DNA of 64,000 nucleotides, taken from Acidobacteriota bacterium. GTDB taxonomy: Bacteria > Acidobacteriota > Terriglobia > Bryobacterales > Bryobacteraceae. The notes below the pieces were generated by a model that did not search any database, had not been told where the DNA came from, and was given only the letters and a program-made list of their open reading frames with translations. Positions 7,087 through 14,403 of this stretch are shown in pieces (positions within the stretch are counted from its first letter, which is position 1; each line of letters opens with the position of its first letter). The stretch is taken from NCBI GenBank assembly GCA_029776225.1, contig JAKOTR010000022.1, positions 186,001 through 250,000 of the forward strand. The letters run 5' to 3'. Both the position numbers and the translations under genes were made by a program.

Positions 7087-8427
7087 ATGGTTGATTGTGC
7101 AATTTGGCCGCGCCCTTCGGCCGGTTGGCTAAGGTTCGCGCAGGCCGCGCTAGCAGCTTGCGCGCTCGCTTCTTCGTGCCTGAGCCTTTACGGGCAGGCT
7201 CCGCAAGAATCCGACCCTAAAGAGCGTGTCAAAATCGCGCGTGAACTGGGAAAACAAGGTTCCGAGGCGATTGCCCGGCTCCAACCGATGCTCTCCGACC
7301 CCGTCGCCGAGGTCCGGATTGAAGCGGTCAAGTCGATCGTCAAGATCGGTACGCAGGCCAGCCTCGACCCCTTGATCCAGGCCACCCGCGATAACGATCC
7401 TGAAGTACAAATCCGGGCCACCGACGGCCTGGTGAACTTCTACTATCCCGGCTATGTGGAACAGGGGCTGAGCGCGTCGCTCCGGCGCGTGAGCAACTTT
7501 TTCAAACAGACATTCACCCAAGGCCCCGATGTCGTCATTCCGCCTTACGTGAAAGTGCGGCCGGAAGTGATCGAAGCGCTCGGCAAACTTGCGCGCGGAG
7601 GAGTGAACATGACGGTGCGGGCCAATGCCGCGCACGCCATCGGAATCCTTCGCGGGCAGGCTGCTCTCCCCGATCTCTACGAGGCCCTGCGCTCAAAAGA
7701 CGATGTGGTGATGTACGAAAGCCTGTACGCCATCCAGAAGATCCGCGACCCGAGCGCCGCTCCCCACATCGCCTATCTCCTCCGCGACCTGGATGAAAAA
7801 GTGCAGATTGCGGCTATCGAAACAACGGGACTGCTGCGCAACCAGGAGGCGCTGCCGGAGCTGCGGCGGGTGCTGGCCGACCCGCGGAGCAAGAAGGTGG
7901 CCCGCGCCGCGCTGACGGCCATTGCGATGATCCCGAACCAGGAAAACCACTCGCTCTTCCTCAAGTACCTGGAAGATAGGGACGAGCATATGCGCGCCGC
8001 CGCCGCCGAGGGCCTTGCCCGCCTGAAAAACGCCGAAGACATGGCAACGCTCGACAAGGCATTCAACGGGGAACAGAAAATGCCGGCGCGGCTTGCCGCC
8101 GCCTTTGCGCTGGTGATGCTCGGGAGAAACGAAATTACGGAATTCAGCCCGCTGCAGTACCTGATCAACAGCCTGAACAGCACCGCGTGGCGCGGGGTCG
8201 GCCGGGCTTATCTGATCGAGGCGGCCCGCGAGGTCAAGGTGCGCCGTACCCTGGAGGAGGCCACGCAGCGCGCAACCCGGGATGAGAAGATTGAACTCGC
8301 GCTGATTCTTTCGCGCAGCGGCGACAAGGATACGCTGCCGTGGCTGGAAAAACTCAGCCGTGACCCGGACACCAGGGTCGCTCAGGCGGCGCTGGATGCC
8401 TCGCGCACGCTGAAATCACAACTCTGA
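7087..8427 (+). CDS. Exported HEAT-repeat protein
   Basis: The 446-aa product begins with a long hydrophobic signal region (ALAACALASSCLSLYG, likely cleavage before QAPQ), so it is probably periplasmic or secreted. The rest consists of HEAT/PBS-lyase-like alpha-solenoid repeats. Examples are SDPVAEVRIEAVKSIVKIG, DNDPEVQIRATDGLVNF, DEKVQIAAIETTGLLRN and RDPDTRVAQAALDASRTL. Such repeats form protein-binding scaffolds and give no enzymatic clue. It stands alone between mqnD and a convergent small gene. A hairpin at 8448-8480 follows its stop. Exported HEAT proteins are common in Acidobacteria, but the partner is unknown. Confidence 0.85.
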   Translation: MVDCAIWPRPSAGWLRFAQAALAACALASSCLSLYGQAPQESDPKERVKIARELGKQGSEAIARLQPMLSDPVAEVRIEAVKSIVKIGTQASLDPLIQATRDNDPEVQIRATDGLVNFYYPGYVEQGLSASLRRVSNFFKQTFTQGPDVVIPPYVKVRPEVIEALGKLARGGVNMTVRANAAHAIGILRGQAALPDLYEALRSKDDVVMYESLYAIQKIRDPSAAPHIAYLLRDLDEKVQIAAIETTGLLRNQEALPELRRVLADPRSKKVARAALTAIAMIPNQENHSLFLKYLEDRDEHMRAAAAEGLARLKNAEDMATLDKAFNGEQKMPARLAAAFALVMLGRNEITEFSPLQYLINSLNSTAWRGVGRAYLIEAAREVKVRRTLEEATQRATRDEKIELALILSRSGDKDTLPWLEKLSRDPDTRVAQAALDASRTLKSQL

Positions 8428-8447
8428 GGAAGGCGCCGCACACGACA

Positions 8448-8480
8448 ACGGCGCTGCACGCCTTCGGGCGCCAGCGCCGT
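8448..8480. terminator. Hairpin between convergent genes
   Basis: ACGGCGCTG (8448-8456) pairs perfectly with CAGCGCCGT (8472-8480), and an inner GCC-TTCG-GGC extends the stem with a UUCG tetraloop. It lies between the stops of two converging genes and could end transcription in both directions. Neither side has a clear T-run, so intrinsic termination is uncertain. Confidence 0.45.
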
Positions 8481-8505
8481 CTGCAAAAACCTTTGGGGAA
8501 TACGC

Positions 8506-8715
8506 CTACTTGGCCTTGCGCTGCTTCTGCTGGCCGACACGAACCTTGAAGTGCTGCTGCTTGGCTTCCTGGAAAGCCTTGTGATCGTGCCGCGCGACGG
8601 CGTCAGCCAGGTAAGCGTTCACGTCCGCTTCCTTCGGCACCACGGCCATCAGCGTGAAATTCTCGTTGCAGACCGGGCAAAAGGGCCGGAATCGCTTTAC
8701 ATTCGGAATCGCCAT
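8506..8715 (-). CDS. Small CxxC protein, function unknown
   Basis: This 69-aa cytosolic protein has one CPVC pair near the N-terminus (RFRPFCPVCNENFTLMAVVP) and a basic C-terminal tail rich in Lys and Gln (QHFKVRVGQQKQRKAK). One CxxC with two nearby His (ARHDHKAF) could hold a metal ion in a dimer or make a redox pair, but a complete zinc ribbon is not present. Codon use is like its neighbours and the frame is closed at both ends by intergenic sequence. I do not recognise a family. It is probably a real small gene because nothing else explains the interval and a hairpin follows it. Confidence 0.6.
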   Translation of the reverse strand: MAIPNVKRFRPFCPVCNENFTLMAVVPKEADVNAYLADAVARHDHKAFQEAKQQHFKVRVGQQKQRKAK

Positions 8716-8901
8716 ACTTTCATCATGCTAGCACGGGGGCGATCTGGCCGGCAGCCGGGGACGGCAGCCTCAATTACGCCTCCCCGAATCCCTCCGTAAG
8801 CGGCGCGTCTTTCGGGGAGACCGGCACAGCGCTGGAAGCATCCACGTGACTGCTAAGATCAGAGTCTGACCAAAACGGTGCTTCGCCAATAAGGAACTGA
8901 G

Positions 8902-9888
8902 ATGAACGCCGCCAGACACTCTCTCGTTCGCAAAAGACAGATCACCGGCGCGGTCCGGCTGGCCCTGATCCTGTTGCTGGCCGGCTTTGTGCCTGCCACC
9001 GGCGGCCCCATCCCCGTTATTCTCGATACCGACATCGGCGACGATATCGATGACGCGCTGGCGCTGGCTTTTGCGCTCCGGTCGCCGGAACTGGACGTTC
9101 GGGCGGTGATCACGGTCTTTCAGAACCGCGAAGGCCGCGCCGACCTGGCCTGGAGAATATTGAAGCGCTACGGCCGTACCGGCATTCTCATCGGCATGGG
9201 CGCCGAAAAGCCCCTGCTTGCGCCCCCGCGCACCGGGCCTGTGCTCCAGACCCAGTTTCCAACTCCGGATGAGCGCATGCCCGACTCCCAGCGCCGCAAC
9301 GGGATCCAATTGCTGATCGACACCTGCCTGAAGTCGCCCGGCAAGGTCACTGTGGTGGCCTACGGGCCGCTCACCAACATCGCTCTTGCGCTGCGGGCCG
9401 AGCCGCGCATCAAAGACAAGATCGAACACCTGGTCGTGATGAATGGCCGCTTCTTCAGTCCGGGGACCGAGTACAACACGACGTGCGACCCGGAGGCCGC
9501 CGCCATCGTATTCGATTCCGGTATTCCGATCACCGCGGTGGGCCTCGATGTCACCATGCAGTGCGAGCTCGAACCTGCGGACATGGCCCGGATGGAGCGC
9601 GCCGAAGGGCCGGCGAAGTTCATCCGCGACCTGGTGGATTTCTGGTACCGGGGGCATCCCGAGCCCAAGCACCGCCCCATCCTCCACGATCCCCTCGCCG
9701 TCGCAGTTGTGTTCCAGCCCGGCCTGATTCGCACCGAAACCGGCCGTGTGGTTGTGGAAACGCGCGGGCAGCCCGGCAGGACTTATGGCATGACGCTCTT
9801 TCGCCCGGACCCCAAGGGAACCACGCGTGTCGCCGCGGCGGTCGAAGCGCGGCGCTTCATGGACCTGTTCATGGATCGCGTTTTCTAA
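8902..9888 (+). CDS. Exported nucleoside hydrolase (IUNH family)
   Basis: The 328-aa product has a hydrophobic N-terminal signal (LALILLLAGFVPATG). It then shows the diagnostic nucleoside-hydrolase motif LDTDIGDDIDDALAL (from residue 41), whose Asp residues bind calcium and the ribose. VVMNGRFF, NTTCDPEAAAIVFDSG and ILHDPLAVAV (with the last Asp ligand) complete the active site. The family cleaves the N-glycosidic bond of ribonucleosides; here export implies scavenging of nucleosides outside the cytoplasm. AAGGA stands before the ATG at good spacing. The ORF ends in a 4-nt convergent overlap with the Yip1-like gene. Specificity (purine, pyrimidine or other glycoside) cannot be decided. Confidence 0.9.
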   Translation: MNAARHSLVRKRQITGAVRLALILLLAGFVPATGGPIPVILDTDIGDDIDDALALAFALRSPELDVRAVITVFQNREGRADLAWRILKRYGRTGILIGMGAEKPLLAPPRTGPVLQTQFPTPDERMPDSQRRNGIQLLIDTCLKSPGKVTVVAYGPLTNIALALRAEPRIKDKIEHLVVMNGRFFSPGTEYNTTCDPEAAAIVFDSGIPITAVGLDVTMQCELEPADMARMERAEGPAKFIRDLVDFWYRGHPEPKHRPILHDPLAVAVVFQPGLIRTETGRVVVETRGQPGRTYGMTLFRPDPKGTTRVAAAVEARRFMDLFMDRVF

Positions 9889-10583
9889 AACAGACTGGCA
9901 ATCCCGGCCTTGCCCAGCACGTAGACAACCCACGGAATGATCACGACGACCAGGCCCTTGGTCAGGCTCATTCCCACCGATACCTTGGAGATTCCCAGGC
10001 CGAGCAGAAAGATCAGCCAGAAGCTGAGCAGGTCCAGCGACGAGGCGATGCTGTAGAGCGCTTTGGAGACGGAAGCCCTGTCCATGAACAGCGTGGGATT
10101 GAGTTTGATCAGGTTTGTCATCTCCGCGCCGCTGGGATCGCCCATCATCAAGATGACGATGAGTCCGCCGGCGCCCGCCACCAGCCCGTAGGCGAACAAG
10201 GAATACGCGGTCACCGCCACAACCTTCTTGTAGGTTGTCCCGGCGCTGACGACATGGGCGAGCCCGAAAAACACTCCGGCGACGATAAGCGCCACTAGGG
10301 CCGAGGAAATGGGCGCCACGATGCAAGCGCGGACCCTCGCCGCGGGGGAATTCGCTTCCCTCGCCATTTGATCGATTCGCTCCTGCCCCAGTTGTTCCGC
10401 AATGCGCGGGCTGGATTCCAGCTGGGCCCGGAGAACAGCGCCCTGATCGACGAGGCTGGTGTTCGCGATGGTCATGACCAGCGTCAGCAGAATATAGGCG
10501 ATGAAAGGCAGGCGCCAGGAAGCCGTCTTGCCCACGGCGGCGAACAGTTCTTCCGGAGCGTAGAACACCTGCAAGAGTTTCAT
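9885..10583 (-). CDS. Yip1-family integral membrane protein
   Basis: The 232-aa product has five or six hydrophobic segments. They include PFIAYILLTLVMTIANTSL, ISSALVALIVAGVFFGLAHV, SLFAYGLVAGAGGLIVILMM, SFWLIFLLGLGIS and VVVIIPWVVYVLGKAGI. The N-terminal FYAPEELFAAV and the polar loop followed by a helix bundle are typical of bacterial Yip1/YIP1-like membrane proteins of unknown function. GGGAGGGTGAGCA before the ATG is a strong ribosome binding site. It is the third gene of the operon with the CBS/MgtE-N protein and the NRAMP-like transporter, 29 nt after the latter, which suggests a link with metal transport but does not prove one. Confidence 0.75.
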   Translation of the reverse strand: MKLLQVFYAPEELFAAVGKTASWRLPFIAYILLTLVMTIANTSLVDQGAVLRAQLESSPRIAEQLGQERIDQMAREANSPAARVRACIVAPISSALVALIVAGVFFGLAHVVSAGTTYKKVVAVTAYSLFAYGLVAGAGGLIVILMMGDPSGAEMTNLIKLNPTLFMDRASVSKALYSIASSLDLLSFWLIFLLGLGISKVSVGMSLTKGLVVVIIPWVVYVLGKAGIASLF

Positions 10584-10612
10584 TGCTCACCCTCCCGGGG
10601 GACCAGTATATG

Positions 10613-11860
10613 CTAGTAACCCATCCCGCGCAGGGTAATTCCCACCAGCGCAAGGGTCAGTCCGATCAAGACCGCCACCGATGTCCAGGCGACGAAATTG
10701 TAGAAGCGCGAGTTGGTCCACTTGCCCATCAGCTCCGGTTTATTGACCAGCAAAACCATGAAGATGAGCACGACAGGCAGCAGCACTCCGTTGAGCACCT
10801 GGGACCAGAGAATCATTCGGATGAGCGGGAAATCCGGAAGGAGCACCAGGCCCGCGCCGATGACAATCAGCAGCGTGTAGAGCCAGTAGAAGATCGGCGC
10901 TTCGCGGAAGCGCTTGTTCACGCCGGCTTCAAAACCCAGGCCCTCGCAGACCGAGTAGGCGGTGGAGAGCGGCAGAATCGAAGCGGCAAACAGCGATGCG
11001 TTGAACAGTCCAGCGCCGAACAGTATGTAGGCGTATTCTCCGAAAGGCCGCAGGGCAAGAGCGGCGTCGGCGGCGTCCTCAATTTCCCGCGGGCCGTGCG
11101 CCCAGATTCCCTGCGCGCAGGCGACGATGATGAAGAACGCGATGACCGCCATCGCGATGCAGCCGACCACCACCTCAACCCGTGATTCCTTGTACTCTTT
11201 CTCCGATACCCCTTTCTCGACTACGGCCGCCTGGAGGTAGAACATCATCCAGGGCGCGATCGATGTGCCCACCATTCCAATCAGCATGGCGAGATAGCCG
11301 GGGTGCAGCATCAACTGCGGGTGGATGCTGTTGATCAGGGCTTCCTTCCAGTCGGGTTCAATCATCAGCGCCGAGGCGATATAGGACACATAAACCACGC
11401 ACGCGCCGAGAAAGATTTTTTCCACGCTGCGGTAAGTCCCTCTCACTACGAGAAGCCAGACGGCCGCCGCGCCGAGCGGCACCGAAATATAGCGGCTGAC
11501 TCCGAACAGACTCAGCGAACTCGCAACGCCGGCGAAATTCGCCATCACGTTGGAGAGGTTCGTCAGCACCAGGAGCACCATCAGCAGGAAGGTTTTTCTG
11601 AGGCCGAATTCTTCCCGGATGAGGTCGGAGAGACCTTTGCCCGTGACGGCGCCCATGCGGGCGTTCATCTCCTGCGTCACAACCAGAAGGACGGTGATCG
11701 GCAGCAGCGTCCACAGGGGCAGGTAGCCGAACATCGCGCCGGCCTGCGAGTAGGTGAAGATTCCGCCGGCGTCGTTGTCGACCATTGCGGTGACAAAGCC
11801 CGGCCCGATCACCGCGAAAAACACCCCGATGTGGTATCGGAAACGCTTCAGGATCCTCAT
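10613..11860 (-). CDS. NRAMP-related divalent cation transporter, probably the magnesium-type (NRMT) branch
   Basis: The 415-aa product has about eleven membrane helices and the NRAMP/SLC11 fold. Canonical Mn/Fe transporters carry DPGN in helix 1 and a metal-selective Met (MPH) in helix 6. Here helix 1 has GPGFVTAMVDNDAGGI (DND at residues 28-30), and helix 6 has GTSIAPWMMFYLQ (198-210) with no MPH motif. This pattern is that of the NRAMP-related branch, members of which move Mg2+. The gene lies 6 nt after the soluble MgtE-N/CBS protein, itself a known Mg2+-sensing module, which supports magnesium. The family call is firm; the ion is inferred. Confidence 0.85.
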   Translation of the reverse strand: MRILKRFRYHIGVFFAVIGPGFVTAMVDNDAGGIFTYSQAGAMFGYLPLWTLLPITVLLVVTQEMNARMGAVTGKGLSDLIREEFGLRKTFLLMVLLVLTNLSNVMANFAGVASSLSLFGVSRYISVPLGAAAVWLLVVRGTYRSVEKIFLGACVVYVSYIASALMIEPDWKEALINSIHPQLMLHPGYLAMLIGMVGTSIAPWMMFYLQAAVVEKGVSEKEYKESRVEVVVGCIAMAVIAFFIIVACAQGIWAHGPREIEDAADAALALRPFGEYAYILFGAGLFNASLFAASILPLSTAYSVCEGLGFEAGVNKRFREAPIFYWLYTLLIVIGAGLVLLPDFPLIRMILWSQVLNGVLLPVVLIFMVLLVNKPELMGKWTNSRFYNFVAWTSVAVLIGLTLALVGITLRGMGY

Positions 11861-11866
11861 CGCCGC

Positions 11867-13105
11867 TCACTTCTGCCGCAAAACCGAGATGATGTCGTCC
11901 GCGGTGATGATTCCCACCAGGTTGTCCTCCTCATCCACCACAGGCAAGGTCAGGATGTTGTATTTGTCGAAGATTTCCGTGACGCGGTCCCGCTTTTCGC
12001 GGACGGTCACTTTGATGAGAGTGCCCGCTGCAAGCTCGGCGACCGGGGTCTCGCTGCCGGCCACGAAAAGCCGGCCTATCGGAACCGCTCCCGCCAGTTT
12101 ACCTTCCTCGTCCACCAAAAACAGGGTGTTCAGATTCTCCAGCAGATCCTCGGCGCCGCGGATCGCTTCCATGGCGTCGGCGACGGTGGCCCGCTGGTGC
12201 AGCGCGACGTACTCCGTGTTCATCATGCCGCCGGCGGTGTCCTCGTCGTACTCGAGCAACTCGCGGACCTCGGTCTTCGGCTCCACGTCCATCTCCCCCA
12301 GAATTCCCTCCGAGGTCTCCTCTTCCAGTTCGGCCAGCACGTCCGCCGCCTGATCCGGCGCCATCTCCTCTATGATTTCGGCAGCCTTCCCGGTCGCCAG
12401 GGATTCCAGAATGCTGGCTTGCATCCTCGGCTCCACCTCCGAGAGCGTCTCGGCTGCGACTTCGCTGTCGATGGCTTCGAAGATGGCTTCCCGCTCCTCG
12501 GGGGTGAGTACCTCGACAATGTCGGCGAGGTCGGCCGGGTGCAGGGCTTCCAGCTTCTGGTGAGAGATGTTGAGGCGCAGCCGCCTTTGCGGGTCGGGCT
12601 CGATGATGTCGCAAAACTCCCAGCGTATCGAGTTGGGCGCGATCGGCCGCTGGATCGCGCGGATCCATCGCCTGGGAACCCAGCCCTGAAGAAGGCGCCT
12701 GAGGAAGCTCCTCAGCCCGACATCGACTTCGAGCACCCGCAAAATCTCGTTCTCGGGCTCTCTGCGGATCTCGAAGGTGACATCGTTGACGCGGACCACC
12801 TTCCTCCCGTTCACGTCAATGATCTGCTGATCGAGCAGGTCCCGCGCAATGCGGAGCATGTACTCGTCCTCGTGATACGGGGTGAGGATCTCCTCTCGAA
12901 GGTGAACGCCGTCGAGGCTGATCGAACGGATCTGATCCCAGCGCACCGTGAGCCATGTCCACCCGCCGCCGACCAGGTAACGGTCGACCCGGACCGGGTC
13001 AATCAGCGGAACCAGGGCAGCGTCTTCGATCCGGCCAATCCGGCGGCCCTTGAGATCGTAGACCTTGAGACCGACGATTTCCGTGAAGTACAGGAAGTCC
13101 GCCAT
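11867..13105 (-). CDS. PRC-barrel / MgtE N-domain / CBS protein without a channel
   Basis: The 412-aa cytosolic product has PRC-barrel-like sequence (about 8-75 and a second repeat 88-130). The MgtE intracellular N domain follows (HPADLADIVEVL at 189-200 through about 285, with EDTAGGMM at 288-295). Last comes a CBS pair (about 296-410, ending DNLVGIITADDIISVL). In full-length MgtE these N and CBS domains bind Mg2+ and close the channel. The five-helix MgtE channel is entirely absent here, and the stop is followed 6 nt later by the NRAMP-like transporter. The protein is therefore probably a separate Mg2+ sensor or gate for that transporter. The intergenic 283 nt upstream contains no riboswitch that I can recognise. 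Confidence 0.88.
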   Translation of the reverse strand: MADFLYFTEIVGLKVYDLKGRRIGRIEDAALVPLIDPVRVDRYLVGGGWTWLTVRWDQIRSISLDGVHLREEILTPYHEDEYMLRIARDLLDQQIIDVNGRKVVRVNDVTFEIRREPENEILRVLEVDVGLRSFLRRLLQGWVPRRWIRAIQRPIAPNSIRWEFCDIIEPDPQRRLRLNISHQKLEALHPADLADIVEVLTPEEREAIFEAIDSEVAAETLSEVEPRMQASILESLATGKAAEIIEEMAPDQAADVLAELEEETSEGILGEMDVEPKTEVRELLEYDEDTAGGMMNTEYVALHQRATVADAMEAIRGAEDLLENLNTLFLVDEEGKLAGAVPIGRLFVAGSETPVAELAAGTLIKVTVREKRDRVTEIFDKYNILTLPVVDEEDNLVGIITADDIISVLRQK

Positions 13106-13388
13106 CGAAAACGTCCTGGCCCATTGGGCATCCAGAGCGCGCCACGGAGCGTTTTAGACGGCAATTTGGGTGCGCTCTACATGGGATTGAGACCCGCTAG
13201 GGTTCATTTCCACTATGGCGCATCGCACGCGCGCGCCGCAACAAAAATGATACCGGAGCAAGTGGAGGACCCGGGCTGGCCGGGTGCTTTCCGCTCCCGG
13301 AGCACGGGCGGCAGGCGAGCCGGCTAATCCGTGGCGTAGCAACCCGAGCGGGTTGAACCACCGCGCCTGGATATCTCCTCCGGGCTGC
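13106..13388. other. Intergenic leader region upstream of the magnesium operon
   Basis: These 283 nt separate the broken VWFA-related gene from the start of the CBS/MgtE-N gene and would contain its promoter and leader. I looked on the minus strand for an M-box or other ion riboswitch and saw no recognisable conserved core. No convincing promoter or small gene is visible. Confidence 0.4.
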
Positions 13389-14290
13389 CTAGCTGAGCTG
13401 CACCTTGACTGAGCGGAATCCACCCTTTCCCGCATAAGGGGGGCGCTTGAAAGACAGGACGTACTGGTTCCGCAGCCGGTCGAGCAGCGTGCTCAGCGTT
13501 GTCCGGCAAGCGCTCGCCGACACCTGCTCTCCCCCCGTGCGGTTGACAACCCACGCCATGCCCAGGGACGGAGCTGCGGGCGGCGTCCGGCTGCGAATTT
13601 CGGGCCGCGGCAAAGGCCACGGTAGCCCAATTACGTAGACGCTGCCCCCGACGTTGTCGAGAATCGCGTGATAGACGCCCGCATTGGCTTTGAGAACCTC
13701 CTGGGCGGCTTCGTCCGGCGTCAACTGCGAGCCTCTCTCCCGATCATTGGGAGAGACGACGATTGCCCGCCCGGTGCAGGCGTCCAGGAGCTGGAGCCTT
13801 TCTGCAGCCTTGGCCAGGGCGTCGAATACCGGCTGCCATGCACTGTGGACCATTGGCCGCGCCTTGTCTCCCGTGAGAAGGTCCAGAATAGGTTTGGGAT
13901 TGCTGATGAAGTCGCAGAGCCACTGGATGTCGCCGTAGTCGAGCCTCAGCAGCGCCACACGGTCATTCTCGCCCAGGCCGGAGAGGGCCTTGTTCAGATC
14001 GTTCCAGAAGGCGCGCTCGCGCACAACCAACAGCGAGCCTCTGTCGGCAACGAGTATGATTTGCAAAGCCCCAAGAGGCTCGCAGGCGGCGATCTCTACC
14101 GCTCTACCGTTGTCATAGAGTTATAAATCGGCACGCGAAACCCCCGAATCGGCTCGCCGCCGGGCCCGTTCGTCACAGCCGCTTCCAAAAAGATCATTTC
14201 CGCGCCGCACCGGCCGGCGATGGTTTCATCCGGCTGCTGCCCGAACGCACTCACCCAGGCCAAAAGGATGCATAATGTTGGAACGCGCAT
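13389..14290 (-). pseudogene. VWFA-related (TIGR03436-like) exported protein, frameshifted by an 8-bp tandem duplication
   Basis: An N-terminal piece starting at ATG 14290 (MRVPTLCILLAWVSAFGQQP, a signal peptide) runs to a stop at 14096. A longer piece in another frame (IILVADRGSLLVVRERAFW onward, to 13389) carries the rest of a von-Willebrand-A-like acidobacterial protein, ending with LRNQYVLSFKRPPYAG. At the junction CTCTACCG occurs twice in tandem (14094-14101 and 14102-14109). Removing one copy joins the two pieces in one frame of 298 codons, reading NSMTTVEIAACEPLGALQI. The gene is thus interrupted by a simple slip-strand event. It could be dead, a rare phase-variable state, or a sequencing/assembly error. 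Its family is exported and of unknown function. A GTG at 14308 is a less likely start. Confidence 0.75.
14094..14109 (-). repeat. 8-bp tandem duplication causing a frameshift
   Basis: Two adjacent perfect copies of CTCTACCG (plus strand) lie exactly where the VWFA-related reading frame breaks. The unit length is not a multiple of three, so gain or loss of one copy switches the frame off or on. Confidence 0.85.
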
Positions 14291-14403
14291 ATCACGCCCG
14301 CCTCGCACAGCAACGGACGCGTGCTCGCGTTCGGCGGTTGCACACCCGCGCGGGCTTGCGCTGTGTAATCAGGATTTGTGCCAAAATGTAGGTTCGTCCC
14401 ACC

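Noticed and set aside
8770-10653. 627-residue minus-strand open frame across the nucleoside hydrolase
   Set aside because: Low-complexity shadow of the nucleoside hydrolase and the Yip1-like gene; no recognisable motifs.
11303-13327. 674-residue plus-strand open frame opposite the NRAMP and CBS genes
   Set aside because: Antisense shadow; sequence is His/Arg/Gln rich and matches no family, whereas the minus-strand genes are clear.
13106-13388. M-box or other metal riboswitch before the magnesium operon
   Set aside because: Searched by eye on the minus strand; no conserved core or terminator-like expression platform could be recognised.
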